Counted from the first letter of the stretch, positions 1-9,487 are shown. The stretch: DNA of 64,000 nt from Ga0077527 sp945862135 (GCA_964203275.1 CAXNMF010000003.1:1-64000), one strand, 5' to 3'. Translations and numbers: made by a program. The notes: a model not told the origin generated them from the sequence alone.

Positions 1-260
1 TCGCCCGGCGTACGAATCAGAATGGCGGTCGTCGAGCCGCCGTACTTGGCGCCGTAATAAATGCCCGCCATCATGATCAGCGCCGAGGTTGGATTCATGC
101 CGTAGGTAATGGGGATCAGCAGCGCGATACCTGCCGACGGTCCAATACCCGGCAGCACCCCGATAATGGTCCCCATCAGCACACCAAGGAAGGTGTACCA
201 GAGGTTGACCGGCTGCATGGCCACCGTAAAACCGTTGAGGATATGGGTCAGGGTTTCCAT
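1..260 (-). CDS. tctA: TctA-family transporter permease, N-terminal part (partial)
   Basis: This is the first 86 codons of the large membrane subunit of a tripartite tricarboxylate transporter; the rest lies beyond the left edge. The peptide begins METLTHILNGF and contains the glycine-rich stretch GVLPGIGPSAGIALLIP followed by YYGAKYGGSTTAIL, both hallmarks of TctA. TctA spans the inner membrane and moves a carboxylate substrate delivered by a periplasmic binding protein (TctC). The gene starts 7 bases downstream of the tctB stop, so the two form an operon on the minus strand. The substrate cannot be told from this fragment. Confidence 0.9.
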   Translation of the reverse strand, partial: METLTHILNGFTVAMQPVNLWYTFLGVLMGTIIGVLPGIGPSAGIALLIPITYGMNPTSALIMMAGIYYGAKYGGSTTAILIRTPG

Positions 261-267
261 GATCGAC

Positions 268-735
268 TCAGAACGGGATGATGCCGCGGGCGAGATTCAC
301 GCCCAGCAGCTTGGTGAACGCAAAATAACTGATGGCCGTAAACAACACCGAAGTCAGCACATTCATCAGCCAGCGGCCCCGGTTGAAAAATGAAGTCAGT
401 ACCAGCAGGTAGATGGCGGTCGCCAGCATATAACCCAGTGCTTCGAAAACGGCCATGTAAACACCGGTCCAGACAGCGACTGCAGGCACAACCCACTGGT
501 GCGGCTCCCAACGCCATTTCACAGCGGTCGAACCTTCTTCGATTTTCCGTTTGTTATCGCGCAGGATTTCCAGCAGCAGCATGACTGCCGCAATCAGCAA
601 CCCGGCGATCAACATCCGCGGAAAAGCCTTTGGACCCAGCGGATCGCCGAGTTCAAGACTCGGAATCTTTGTCGTGGCCCAGAAATAGACGCCGGCAAGC
701 AGCAACGTGCAGGCCAGTATGATGCGATCAGTCAT
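268..735 (-). CDS. tctB: TctB-family small transporter subunit
   Basis: Small four-helix membrane subunit of the tripartite tricarboxylate transporter, about 155 residues. Hydrophobic segments are visible near residues 5-22, 42-58, 80-112 and 118-150, as usual for TctB. I start at MTDRIILACTLL because GGAGG lies just upstream on the minus strand (GGAGGAGTAAAGCAATAATG); a longer frame reaching position 822 has no such site. It directly precedes tctA. No tctC gene is found upstream within this window, where TctC is often encoded, so the binding protein is probably encoded elsewhere. Confidence 0.88.
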   Translation of the reverse strand: MTDRIILACTLLLAGVYFWATTKIPSLELGDPLGPKAFPRMLIAGLLIAAVMLLLEILRDNKRKIEEGSTAVKWRWEPHQWVVPAVAVWTGVYMAVFEALGYMLATAIYLLVLTSFFNRGRWLMNVLTSVLFTAISYFAFTKLLGVNLARGIIPF

Positions 736-1366
736 TATTGCTTTACTCCTCCGAAAATCAGCAGGGCGAGCGCCGGAATACCTGTTAAGTCCGTCATGTG
801 TACTTGTAATTGGATATGACACATTTCGCGGGTTTCTCGGCGTGAAATCTTAACCGAGTTAGCCGGCGGCGTGTTGCCGCCATCATGCGCCTTGGCCGTA
901 TCGTGGACCGCTGACACAGCGCTCACATCCTGCAAGTGACTGCACTGTTAACTTGCATGTCAACATGGACGCTTGCGCCGATCATCCAAAGAAAGTGAAC
1001 CGCTGCCCGTATCGGGAAATCTTCATATCGTGCAAAACATTTCACGCAATAGCCTGTGAATGAAGCCTGCGGATCAAGTCCTGCAAATCAAGTCCCGCGG
1101 ATGCAGGTCTCCGCACGCAGCAATTGGAGTCATCCCTGATCCGTTTGATGAGCCGTCAACGTCATCCAACTATCCGTCACGCCCCTGTAACCTTGCGCAG
1201 CACTAAATATTTGTTTTTAAATGATATTTTAATTAAAGCAATGCAGCTGTCTATATGACAAGCACAATCCAGGTCCACAGCATCACTGCGGAACATCAGG
1301 TCGCGCGATTACAATGTCGGCCTTGCCGGCGCCCGTAGCGCTGGTTCACTGCACACCGGACTCCAG
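736..1366. other. Intergenic region between divergent tctB and the flavoprotein gene
   Basis: No convincing gene is seen here. The region should hold the promoters of both divergent transcription units. An AT-rich patch lies at about 1201-1240. Three imperfect 14-base tandem units (GCGGATCAAGTCCT, GCAAATCAAGTCCC, GCGGATGCAGGTCT) occupy 1069-1110. No clear paired -35/-10 boxes could be assigned. Confidence 0.6.
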
Positions 1367-2791
<1,425 letters not shown>

Positions 2792-2803
2792 GCTTCGGCA
2801 CGA

Positions 2804-3175
2804 TCAGGCAGCGGCAACAAACAAGCCGATGACGCAGAATACGCCGCCGCTCCAGACCAGCGAACGCAGCAACGGCCGGTCATAGAGATAGGCCAGTGTG
2901 TAGAGAACCCGGAAGCCGACAAAGGCAAGAGCCAGCGCATCCACCGTGGCCTGCCGGGCCCCCGCCAGATGTGCGATGATCACCGCCGCCGCAAACAGCG
3001 GAAACGCTTCGAAGGCATTGAGCTGCGCCCAGTAAGCACGCTGCTGGCGTGCCGGCAACTGATCCACTCCGGCGCGGGGTGCGGCGTTGTCATAACTGCG
3101 ACGCCACTTTGAAGCGACAGTGGGCCAGTACGGCAGCAGCCCGGCAACGAGAATCATCCAGTAGGCAGTCGTCAA
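2804..3175 (-). CDS. MAPEG-family membrane protein
   Basis: A 123-residue integral membrane protein with four hydrophobic helices (about residues 3-18, 52-70, 76-96 and 104-122). The motif QLNAFEAFPLFAAAVIIAH followed by RVLYTLAYLYDR matches the MAPEG superfamily (membrane-associated proteins in eicosanoid and glutathione metabolism). Bacterial members of this short type have no established reaction. It is convergent with the upstream flavoprotein gene and divergent from msrB. Confidence 0.82.
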   Translation of the reverse strand: MTTAYWMILVAGLLPYWPTVASKWRRSYDNAAPRAGVDQLPARQQRAYWAQLNAFEAFPLFAAAVIIAHLAGARQATVDALALAFVGFRVLYTLAYLYDRPLLRSLVWSGGVFCVIGLFVAAA

Positions 3176-3269
3176 AACAGACTCCGTAAAATTACCTGTG
3201 CATGAATCAAAACAGGCGAGTTTGATTGCGTGGAACTAAATGCATGGGCATTGAGCCCAAGGAGACATT

Positions 3270-3665
3270 ATGAGCGAAAAAATCGTAAAAACTGACGCTG
3301 AATGGAAGGCCATGCTGTCGGCCCAGCAATTCGAAGTCGCCCGCCGCAAAGGCACCGAGCGCGCTTTTACCGGCAAATACTGGGACAACCATGACGAAGG
3401 CGTTTATCGCTGCGTGTGCTGCGGCGCCGAGTTGTTCGGTTCCTCGGAAAAATTTGAATCCGGCAGCGGCTGGCCGAGTTTCTGGCAACCGGCAGTCCCT
3501 GACAATGTGGCCACCGAAGAAGATCACGGCTTTTTCATGACCCGCACCGAAGTGTTGTGCAGCCGCTGTGATGCGCATCTGGGGCACGTATTCGAAGACG
3601 GCCCGCAGCCGACCGGCTTGCGTTATTGCATCAATTCGGCCTCGCTCAAGTTCGAGAAAAAGTGA
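3270..3665 (+). CDS. msrB: Peptide-methionine (R)-S-oxide reductase MsrB
   Basis: A 131-residue enzyme that reduces the R form of methionine sulfoxide in oxidised proteins using thioredoxin. The four zinc cysteines are present as two CxxC pairs (C48/C51 and C97/C100). The catalytic cysteine is C120 in the family motif RYCIN, and the substrate-pocket motif SGSGWPSFW is intact. AAGGAGA lies 6 bases before the ATG. The stop overlaps the GTG that starts the next, broken gene (GTGA), which suggests translational coupling. Confidence 0.97.
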   Translation: MSEKIVKTDAEWKAMLSAQQFEVARRKGTERAFTGKYWDNHDEGVYRCVCCGAELFGSSEKFESGSGWPSFWQPAVPDNVATEEDHGFFMTRTEVLCSRCDAHLGHVFEDGPQPTGLRYCINSASLKFEKK

Positions 3666-4366
3666 ATCGCGCGACCCGCCGTGCTTTCGATCAGGCCGTT
3701 GCCACACTGATCGCTGAATTCGAACGGGCCGGACCTTCCTGACCAGAGGTCACGCCGCCGCTGCTCGCCGAAGCGGTCCGCGTATGCCTGGAAACCTGCC
3801 AGCAGATCGATGCTGAAGAGGACGAACCACCGCCGGAGGAAATCGACGAGCTTCGGCGACCCACGCACTGGAATACCTTTCAGACCTTCGGCTTTTGGGC
3901 CTGGCAACTCGAAACTCGACGAGGCGCGGGCCGCAATCGAGGATCTCTTGCCCTCGAACTCGGCGCAATGGATTTTCAGTCACGGCGGCCAGATCACCGT
4001 GCTGGAACCCGTGGTCAACGCCCTCGCCCGGCAGGCCAATGCAAGCACAGATCCTGCTGCGCTGCGGAAGCTTTTTGAGAGGGCCTGCGCCATCATCGCT
4101 CAAGCAGTGCCTGAACCCGCAGAATCCGGCGATATGGCCGCCCTCCAGCCCTGGCTGACGCTGCATTTCAACTGCGCCATCATAGCAACGCGCATGCCAG
4201 CAGCCGGATCTGATGAATGCGGCCTTCGATCTGCTGGAAACACACCTTCCGCACATTGCCAGGCTTTCTTGCCGAGGGGGTGCGGGAAGCGGCAAAACCG
4301 GCCTATGGCCCGCAGGTCGGCGAGATGATGCAAGAACGTCTCGCCAAATGGACGGCCTCGCGCTAA
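3662..4366 (+). pseudogene. Conserved hypothetical gene broken by several frame changes
   Basis: One protein of about 230 residues appears to be spread over all three frames. A GTG start at 3662 gives VNRATRRAFDQAVATLIAEF up to an in-frame TGA near 3740, after which the same frame continues (LLAEAVRVCLETCQQIDAEE). Similarity then passes through other frames (THALEYLSDL, GFWAWQLE, KLDEARAAIEDLL, QITVLEPVVNALA, HFNCAIIATR) and ends with EMMQERLAKWTASR before TAA. At least five breaks are needed. The readable pieces suggest recent breaks or consensus errors. I recall similar proteins beside yciB in Betaproteobacteria but know no function for them. Confidence 0.6.
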
Positions 4367-4385
4367 GCATGGATAATGACACCCC

Positions 4386-4950
4386 ATGAAATTCCTTTTC
4401 GACATGTTCCCGGTGATTCTGTTTTTCATCGCGTTCAAACTCTATGATATTTACGCGGCCACGGTCGTCGCCATCGTCACCACGGTGCTGCAAATCGCCT
4501 GGGTCTGGTTCAAACACCGCAAAGTTGAAAACATGCAATGGATCAGCCTGGCGCTGGTCGTCAGATGCTTCGGCGGCGCGACACTGCTGCTGCAGGATGA
4601 AACCTTCATCAAATGGAAGCCGACGGTGCTGTGCTGGCTGTTCAGCCACGGTGCTCGCCGGTAGCCGGCCTGTTCTTCCGCTTAAGAATCTGCATCCAGT
4701 TCGATGATGAAGATCGGCAGCGAATCGAGCGCGCCGGACGTCAGGTCTGGAACAGGCTGCTGTGCGGGATGGGTCCGGATTCTTGCCTGTTCATGGGCGT
4801 CCATCAATCTGCTACGTGGCCTTCAGCTACTCCGACCGACACCTGGGTCAGCGTTTCAAGCTGTTCGGCGGCATCGGACTGATGCTGCTGTTTGTTCTTG
4901 CGCAGGCTTTCGTGCTGGCACCGCACATCAAGGACAAGGAAAGCGAATAA
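4386..4950 (+). pseudogene. yciB: YciB / septation protein A family gene, frameshifted
   Basis: The N-terminus (MKFLFDMFPVILFFIAFKLY, then LLLQDETFIKWKPTVLCWL) is a clear match to YciB, an inner-membrane protein of about 180 residues involved in cell-envelope integrity and septation. Near 4655 the frame breaks; SATVLAGSRPV appears in the second frame, LLCGMGP and LFMGV in the others, and the C-terminus FKLFGGIGLMLLFVLAQAF ending KDKESE is in the third. Several single-base changes are required to restore one reading frame. The following bolA gene is intact. True inactivation and sequence error both fit. Confidence 0.82.
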
Positions 4951-4972
4951 TCCAACAGCATCCGCCAGCACC

Positions 4973-5236
4973 ATGAACATCGCAGACACCATTCGCGACA
5001 AACTTTCAGTCCTCGAACCGGAGTCTGTTGAACTGTTTGACGAGTCAGGAAAACATGTCGGTCATCAAGGTGCAATGAGCGGTGGTGGACACTTTCAAGT
5101 CATCATCGTTGCCCGCGCCTTCGTCAACCTGTCCCTGCAACAACGCCATCGCATGGTGTATGAGGCGCTGGGCAGCATGATGCATAAGGAAATCCACGCA
5201 CTCGCCATCAAGGCGTATGCCCCGGAAGAAATATGA
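4973..5236 (+). CDS. bolA: BolA-family protein
   Basis: An 87-residue BolA-like protein. BolA proteins work with monothiol glutaredoxins in iron-sulfur cluster handling and affect morphology and stress responses. The core fold is visible from residue 20 to 80, including HFQVIIVARAFVNLSLQQRH and the terminal HALAIKAYAPEE, which is the signature region of the family. I place the start at MNIADTIRDKL because family members begin there; a longer frame from 4892 overlaps yciB and has no support. It lies 22 bases after the yciB stop, an arrangement (yciB-bolA-ppi) that I know from many Betaproteobacteria. Confidence 0.94.
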   Translation: MNIADTIRDKLSVLEPESVELFDESGKHVGHQGAMSGGGHFQVIIVARAFVNLSLQQRHRMVYEALGSMMHKEIHALAIKAYAPEEI

Positions 5237-5271
5237 ATATGAACATGAACTTTCAAACAGGAGCTGTTGCC

Positions 5272-6045
5272 ATGCGTACGAAAACCTTACCCACACTGCT
5301 GCTCGCCGCTGCCGCGACGCTGTTCGCGCAGGCCGCTCTCGCCCAGGTTGCCAAGGTCAACGGCGCCACGATTCCGCAAGCACGCGCGGATGCACTACTG
5401 GGCGAAGTCACCGCTCAAGGCCGTCCGGATTCCCCGGAATTGCGGGAAGCCATCAAGAAGCGGCTGATTGAAAGCGAACTGATTTCACAGGAAGCCGTAA
5501 AGCTTGGACTGAACAAACGCGCCGAAGTCGCTGCTCAAATCGACCTGTCCCGCCAGCAAGTCCTGGTCGGCGCCTACTTCAATGACCTCGCCCGCCGCAA
5601 TCCGGTCAGTGAAGACGCCATGAAAAAAGCGCATGAGCGTTTCAAGAGCAGCCCGGCCGCGAGCGAATACAAGGCAAGACACATCCTCGTGCAAACCGAA
5701 GCTGAAGCCACGGCACTGATCACCCAGATCAATGGCGGCGCTGATTTCAGCAAACTGGCCACGGAAAAATCACGTGATGAAGGCAGCAAGAGTCAAGGCG
5801 GCGAATTAGCCTGGAGCCCGGCAACAAACTACGTGCCGCCGTTCCGCGATGCGCTTATCAAGATCAAAAAAGGCGAAATGACGACTACCCCGGTAAAGAC
5901 ACAATTCGGCTGGCATATCATCCGCCTGGATGACCAGCGGCCGCTGAGCTACGAAACGCTCAAACCCCAACTGCAGCGGGTTGTACAACAGGAGCATGCC
6001 CAGAAGGCGCTCGAGGAACTCCGCAGCAAAGCAAAAATCGAGTAA
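5272..6045 (+). CDS. Periplasmic parvulin-type peptidyl-prolyl isomerase (foldase)
   Basis: A 257-residue PpiC/SurA-type foldase that helps fold exported proteins. The ATG at 5272 is chosen because AGGAG sits 8 bases upstream and a signal peptide follows at once (MRTKTLPTLLLAAAATLF, cleavage near AQA). The N-terminal helical chaperone part is followed by a parvulin domain at about residues 115-220 with KARHILVQTEAEA, GGELAWSP and FGWHIIRLDD, the substrate-pocket motifs. The frame upstream to 5233 overlaps bolA and lacks signal character. A rho-independent terminator follows the stop, so it ends the yciB-bolA unit. Confidence 0.94.
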   Translation: MRTKTLPTLLLAAAATLFAQAALAQVAKVNGATIPQARADALLGEVTAQGRPDSPELREAIKKRLIESELISQEAVKLGLNKRAEVAAQIDLSRQQVLVGAYFNDLARRNPVSEDAMKKAHERFKSSPAASEYKARHILVQTEAEATALITQINGGADFSKLATEKSRDEGSKSQGGELAWSPATNYVPPFRDALIKIKKGEMTTTPVKTQFGWHIIRLDDQRPLSYETLKPQLQRVVQQEHAQKALEELRSKAKIE

Positions 6046-6076
6046 TCGGCGATTGGGATCAAAAAGCTTTCTAATA

Positions 6077-6103
6077 AAAAACCCGGCGCAAGCCGGGTTT
6101 TTT
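6077..6103 (+). terminator. Rho-independent terminator after the foldase gene
   Basis: The stem AACCCGGC / GCCGGGTT with loop GCAA is followed by a run of T. It lies about 30 bases after the stop of the PpiC gene and is flanked by A on the other side, so it could also serve the minus strand. The gene at 6172-7194 is convergent and would end here. Confidence 0.9.
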
Positions 6104-6171
6104 ATTGATGCGTCATAAGAGCAGTGATTTCTCGATCTTTCAAATCACGCTTGGCGCTCCAACAAGAAAAG

Positions 6172-7194
6172 CTAAGGCTTCTTGCCGGAACGCCTGAACG
6201 GTGCCGCCAGCGGTTCACCAACGAATATCCCTTGGCCCGGCATCAATACGCTTTTCCAGTACGCCTCGATCAGCGTTTCACCGCGCAGATAACGGTTCAT
6301 CACAATCGCCGGATGTGGAAATTTCTCCAGCAGATTGCAGGGCTCGACGACCGTGCCATAACTGCCTGTTGCACCGGCCTCCAGCCAGCGCAGCACACTC
6401 ATCTGGCCATTGCCCAGCAGATTCCCGCCAAAAGATGTCAGATGATCGGCAATCGCCCCGGGCACGAATTTAAGGGTGTCCAACCCATCCACCTGCGCCA
6501 GCCCGATAAAGTAGAACAGCACATCAGTGGCATCCGTCAAAGGGCCCTGTTCGACGCGATGTACCGGTAACCGCTGCCCGACGACCTTTTCCGCCTGTAG
6601 ATAAAGGTTGCTACGCACATTACGCGCCCCGGAAGTGACCGCAAGATAGGCCGTTCCAGAAGGTTTCGTGCCATCGGATGCAACTCCGCGATCAATCAGC
6701 GCCTTGGCGTGCTCAAACGATGTGGCTGCAATCGACATGGTCGGGCGAATGGCAAGACTGCCATGCGGGAATACCGCGGATGAATTGAAATAAGGGCTGC
6801 GCCGTGTCGGATTACAACCGTCGGTGCAAAAAGTGGGGTCAAAACCGAAAGTAAACGCTGCGGTAATGGACATGCAATCGACGCGATAAGGTGCAGTCCA
6901 GGTAATCGCATAGGCCTCGATCTGCGGCCCCGTCTGCTCATCGACCTGCGCCTTGATCAGATCGAATCTTGCACGTGTCAGGTTATTCGTTATGGGGGTG
7001 AAACTCACCCGGATCACGTTTTCGGGCGGTATGCCGCGTTTTTCAACGTAATACTCGGCAACGGCAACACTCTGCGGATCACGAGTATTAACAATGATCC
7101 CTAACTGTGCCGGCCCAAGCGCAACGGCTAGGCCTGGCACAAGCAAGACTACAAGCAAAACAAGGCATTGCAGCCGATGGCCAAGCAGATGCAT
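6172..7194 (-). CDS. Exported TIGR03790-family protein
   Basis: A 340-residue exported protein of unknown function. After a signal peptide (MHLLGHRLQCLVLLVVLLVP) comes QLGIIVNTRDPQSVAVAEYY followed by RGIPPENVIRVSF, the opening signature of the family I know as TIGR03790. Later landmarks are YAITWTAPYRVDCMS, LFYFIGLAQVDGL and a glycine-rich GATGSYGTVVEPCN. I start at 7194 because GGGGAA lies 7 bases upstream; the longer frame to 7218 has no site. It lies next to two PEP-CTERM genes on the same strand, which fits an extracellular or surface role. The family name is from memory and was not searched. Confidence 0.75.
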   Translation of the reverse strand: MHLLGHRLQCLVLLVVLLVPGLAVALGPAQLGIIVNTRDPQSVAVAEYYVEKRGIPPENVIRVSFTPITNNLTRARFDLIKAQVDEQTGPQIEAYAITWTAPYRVDCMSITAAFTFGFDPTFCTDGCNPTRRSPYFNSSAVFPHGSLAIRPTMSIAATSFEHAKALIDRGVASDGTKPSGTAYLAVTSGARNVRSNLYLQAEKVVGQRLPVHRVEQGPLTDATDVLFYFIGLAQVDGLDTLKFVPGAIADHLTSFGGNLLGNGQMSVLRWLEAGATGSYGTVVEPCNLLEKFPHPAIVMNRYLRGETLIEAYWKSVLMPGQGIFVGEPLAAPFRRSGKKP

Positions 7195-7260
7195 GGATGA
7201 CTTCCCCAAGTGAACCAAGCCGGAAGTATGCCGCCAACATGCAATCTCTGCCTGACAGGC

Positions 7261-7287
7261 AAAAAAAATCCCGCCACCAGGGCGGGA
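7261..7287 (-). terminator. Rho-independent terminator after the PEP-CTERM gene
   Basis: Read on the minus strand, the perfect stem TCCCGCC / GGCGGGA with loop CTGGT is followed by eight T. It lies 29 bases downstream of the stop of the 7316-8008 gene and separates it from the TIGR03790-like gene. Confidence 0.9.
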
Positions 7288-7315
7288 CTTGAATTTTCGG
7301 AAAACGGGAGTTAAA

Positions 7316-8008
7316 TCAAACGGTCGCTTGCTTGCGACGACGTGCCATGAAACCCATCAGGCCAAGGCCCAAGCCCATCATGGCGTAGATTTCGGGTTCC
7401 GGAACCGGAGTGATGTAGAGCTGATCTTGCGCCAGGCCACCAGCCATCGTCGTTACATTCAGAATCTTTACGCGACCCACATCAGTCCAACCGGCATTAT
7501 TAGATGCAGTCACCAAAGCGCTCGCCAGTGTATTGAGGCCGCTGGAAATTTCACCTTCCATATACCAAACAGCCTGCTGCATCGCCGTACCGCGATCAAC
7601 TGCGCTGGCCGAGTTCCAACCGGAAACAGCACCCAGAGCGCTCTGATTTTCAATGTACTGCGTATAAAGCCAGGCCGTATTGAAACCCAGCGGATCATTG
7701 TTCGGGGAAGTCTGACCGCTCACACCGCCATTCTTGGCCGATGTCGACACGTCCTGAATCTTGTAGAACGTGCCATAGCTCATGAATTCGTTGTGTTCAA
7801 CACAGAATGATTCAAATGACCCTTTAACGGTGGATCCGGTTGAATCGTAGGCAGTAATGATGAATGCGCCGCCGGGGTGTGCGCCGTTGCCATCAGCAAA
7901 CTTGATCCGGTCTCCCGCAACTACATTAACCTGAGCGAAAACCGCCTGCGAACCCAGCAATGCGACAGTTGCCAGTGCAAGTAGTCCATTTTTCATTTTG
8001 TTATTCAT
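7316..8008 (-). CDS. PEP-CTERM protein with probable thioester domain
   Basis: A 230-residue exported protein. The signal peptide is MKNGLLALATVALLGSQAVFA. The C-terminus has the PEP-CTERM signal: VPEPEIYAMM (about 202-211), a hydrophobic helix GLGLGLMGF, then the basic tail ARRRK, which an exosortase would recognise. The middle has its only cysteine, C69 in SFCVEHNEF, and MQQAVWYMEGE (Q144/Q145), matching the Cys and Gln motifs of thioester domains known from Gram-positive adhesins. The start at 8008 has GGAGA upstream. It is flanked by terminators and probably forms a single-gene unit. Adhesion or matrix attachment is inference. Confidence 0.88.
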   Translation of the reverse strand: MNNKMKNGLLALATVALLGSQAVFAQVNVVAGDRIKFADGNGAHPGGAFIITAYDSTGSTVKGSFESFCVEHNEFMSYGTFYKIQDVSTSAKNGGVSGQTSPNNDPLGFNTAWLYTQYIENQSALGAVSGWNSASAVDRGTAMQQAVWYMEGEISSGLNTLASALVTASNNAGWTDVGRVKILNVTTMAGGLAQDQLYITPVPEPEIYAMMGLGLGLMGFMARRRKQATV

Positions 8009-8114
8009 TTTAATGTTCTCCGAAAAAGTTTGTAACTGGATCACTCATTTACTTCTAGCTTCAACTTTAACTTCCGTGATGACCCTTGTAATGAACAGAT
8101 CATCCTGAATTTGG

Positions 8115-8130
8115 CAGGAGATAACTCCTG
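8115..8130. promoter_or_regulatory. Perfect 6-4-6 inverted repeat upstream of the PEP-CTERM gene
   Basis: CAGGAG ATAA CTCCTG is a perfect inverted repeat lying 107 bases before the start at 8008, in the intergenic region of the two PEP-CTERM genes. There is no T-run next to it, so it is more like a protein-binding site than a terminator. The bound regulator is unknown. Confidence 0.4.
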
Positions 8131-8231
8131 TATTTCAATGAGATGTGCTGTAAATCACACAACCTCATTCAACTCAGCTACGACAACATTTTCCTCAAAT
8201 CGACCTCAAAAACAATGTCTGCCTGAAGCAG

Positions 8232-8259
8232 AAAACCCCCACCGCTTACGCGGCAGGGG
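8232..8259 (-). terminator. Rho-independent terminator after the FxDxF PEP-CTERM gene
   Basis: On the minus strand the stem CCCCTGCCGC / GCGGTGGGGG (one mismatch) with loop GTAA is followed by TTTTC. It lies about 33 bases past the stop of the 8293-8856 gene. Confidence 0.82.
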
Positions 8260-8292
8260 TATCAAGCATTTGCAGACCTTCCAAACTCAATC

Positions 8293-8856
8293 TCAGGCAA
8301 CCGCGCCGTTACGCTGGCGGCGGCGGGCAACGAAGCCCATCAGGCCCAGACCGGCAGCCATCATCGCGTAGATTTCCGGCTCAGGAATCGGGGTAACCGT
8401 CAGATTGCCGCCGTAAGCAGCATTTCCGAGATTCTTAGCACCAGAAATCACCAACTTGTATTCCTGGGGAGTCGGTGCAAGTGCGGAAAACGACAAGCTG
8501 GTCAGCCACGTGCCCGCGAAATTCATACCAGCATTTGAAGCGATCGAGGTCCAGACGTTGCCGTCGTTCGAAGTGAACAACTCGGAGTTCAGGGACGTAA
8601 ACGCAGCACCACCCGAAATCGAGATGCTGGTTGCAGCGCTGCCGTAGTTCGAGGCAACGTCAACCGAGAACAGGTATTCATCAGCGAATGAACCCGCTGC
8701 TACCTGAATTTGTTCCGGATCAGGGTTGGTCGAATTGCCGATAACGATCGAATCCGGGGAAGTGATCAGGCCAATGTTGAAAGATCCGGCAAGAGCCGCG
8801 CCAGAAACGGCAAACGACAAGGCCAGCGCTACTACTGCAGAGGTAAATTTATTCAT
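8293..8856 (-). CDS. FxDxF-family PEP-CTERM protein
   Basis: A 187-residue exported protein. The signal peptide MNKFTSAVVALALSFAVSGA ends near ALAG. SFADEYLFSVDV at about 56-67 is the FxDxF-type motif that names a PEP-CTERM subfamily. The C-terminal sorting signal is IPEPEIYAMM, then AAGLGLMGF and ARRRQR (residues about 158-182). Its last 25 residues closely resemble those of the 7316-8008 protein, so both are probably handled by the same exosortase, most simply XrtB at 19.8 kb. Function at the surface is not known. A good ribosome site (AAGGAGAA) lies before the ATG. Confidence 0.9.
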   Translation of the reverse strand: MNKFTSAVVALALSFAVSGAALAGSFNIGLITSPDSIVIGNSTNPDPEQIQVAAGSFADEYLFSVDVASNYGSAATSISISGGAAFTSLNSELFTSNDGNVWTSIASNAGMNFAGTWLTSLSFSALAPTPQEYKLVISGAKNLGNAAYGGNLTVTPIPEPEIYAMMAAGLGLMGFVARRRQRNGAVA

Positions 8857-8951
8857 GTAATTCTCCTTTGAAAGGTCTGCAACAATTTAATACAAATACA
8901 ATTTCCGACGGCCTAAGGATAAAGATTTCATCAATAAACGTAACGGGTAGG

Positions 8952-9006
8952 ACCTCCCGATTTCATTGGCCCGAACCTCCCGACCAATATAGTCAAAACC
9001 TCCTAC
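8952..9006. repeat. Three copies of ACCTCCYR at exact 23-base spacing
   Basis: ACCTCCCGA starts at 8952 and again at 8975, and ACCTCCTAC starts at 8998, so the period is exactly 23 bases, about two helical turns. The array lies about 100-150 bases upstream of the FxDxF PEP-CTERM gene on its promoter side and is also downstream of the PilZ gene. Regular phasing of short sites in front of a gene is what a cooperatively bound activator would use. Which protein binds is unknown. Confidence 0.55.
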
Positions 9007-9139
9007 CGTCATTTTTAGCCTCAGAATCGGATGCAACCGCTCTCATTTAGCGCCATTTTTATCTTGACTTAATGAGCGCCCTATCCCTTTTTTGGTAGGT
9101 GGAATATCCCGATGATGAAGCCGCAGCCAAAATTATTTA

Positions 9140-9487
9140 TTACAGGCAGGCATGGTCATGCGGTCGCTCGAGCTTGGAATCCACGATTTTTACTGCAAAA
9201 CCAAGGCGATCATCGAGCTTCTCCATCCGCACGACGCTGCCTTCACATCTGAGTATCCTTTTGCCACGAGGCGTATCCAGTTCGACCATCAAACGAATCA
9301 TTGAACCCTGGGCCAGCACTGCATCGGTTTCCAGAAACAATCCGGATGCACTCACATCCCGGGTAACCGCCTTGATCCCCTCCATTTCGTCCAGCGTGAC
9401 CGGCAAAGTCGCGGCAACTCTCTTTTCAAGGCGCTTTTCAGCGCCTGTAGCCGTTGTAACCGTCGCCTCCCGAAGATCTGCGGTCAT
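9140..9487 (-). CDS. PilZ-domain protein, candidate c-di-GMP receptor
   Basis: A 115-residue single-domain PilZ protein. The c-di-GMP motifs are present: RLEKR (R19 and R23, RxxxR) and DVSASG (residues 44-49, D/NxSxxG), followed by the usual barrel strands GSMIRLMVELD and LRCEGSVVRME. PilZ proteins relay the second messenger c-di-GMP, often to motility or EPS synthesis. Its place between PEP-CTERM genes and a kinase/regulator pair beside the EPS cluster fits such a role, though the target is not visible. Confidence 0.9.
   Translation of the reverse strand: MTADLREATVTTATGAEKRLEKRVAATLPVTLDEMEGIKAVTRDVSASGLFLETDAVLAQGSMIRLMVELDTPRGKRILRCEGSVVRMEKLDDRLGFAVKIVDSKLERPHDHACL

Noticed and set aside
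3810..4328. The 172-codon frame as an intact gene
   Set aside because: Its start and end are out of frame with the conserved protein; only its middle is real.
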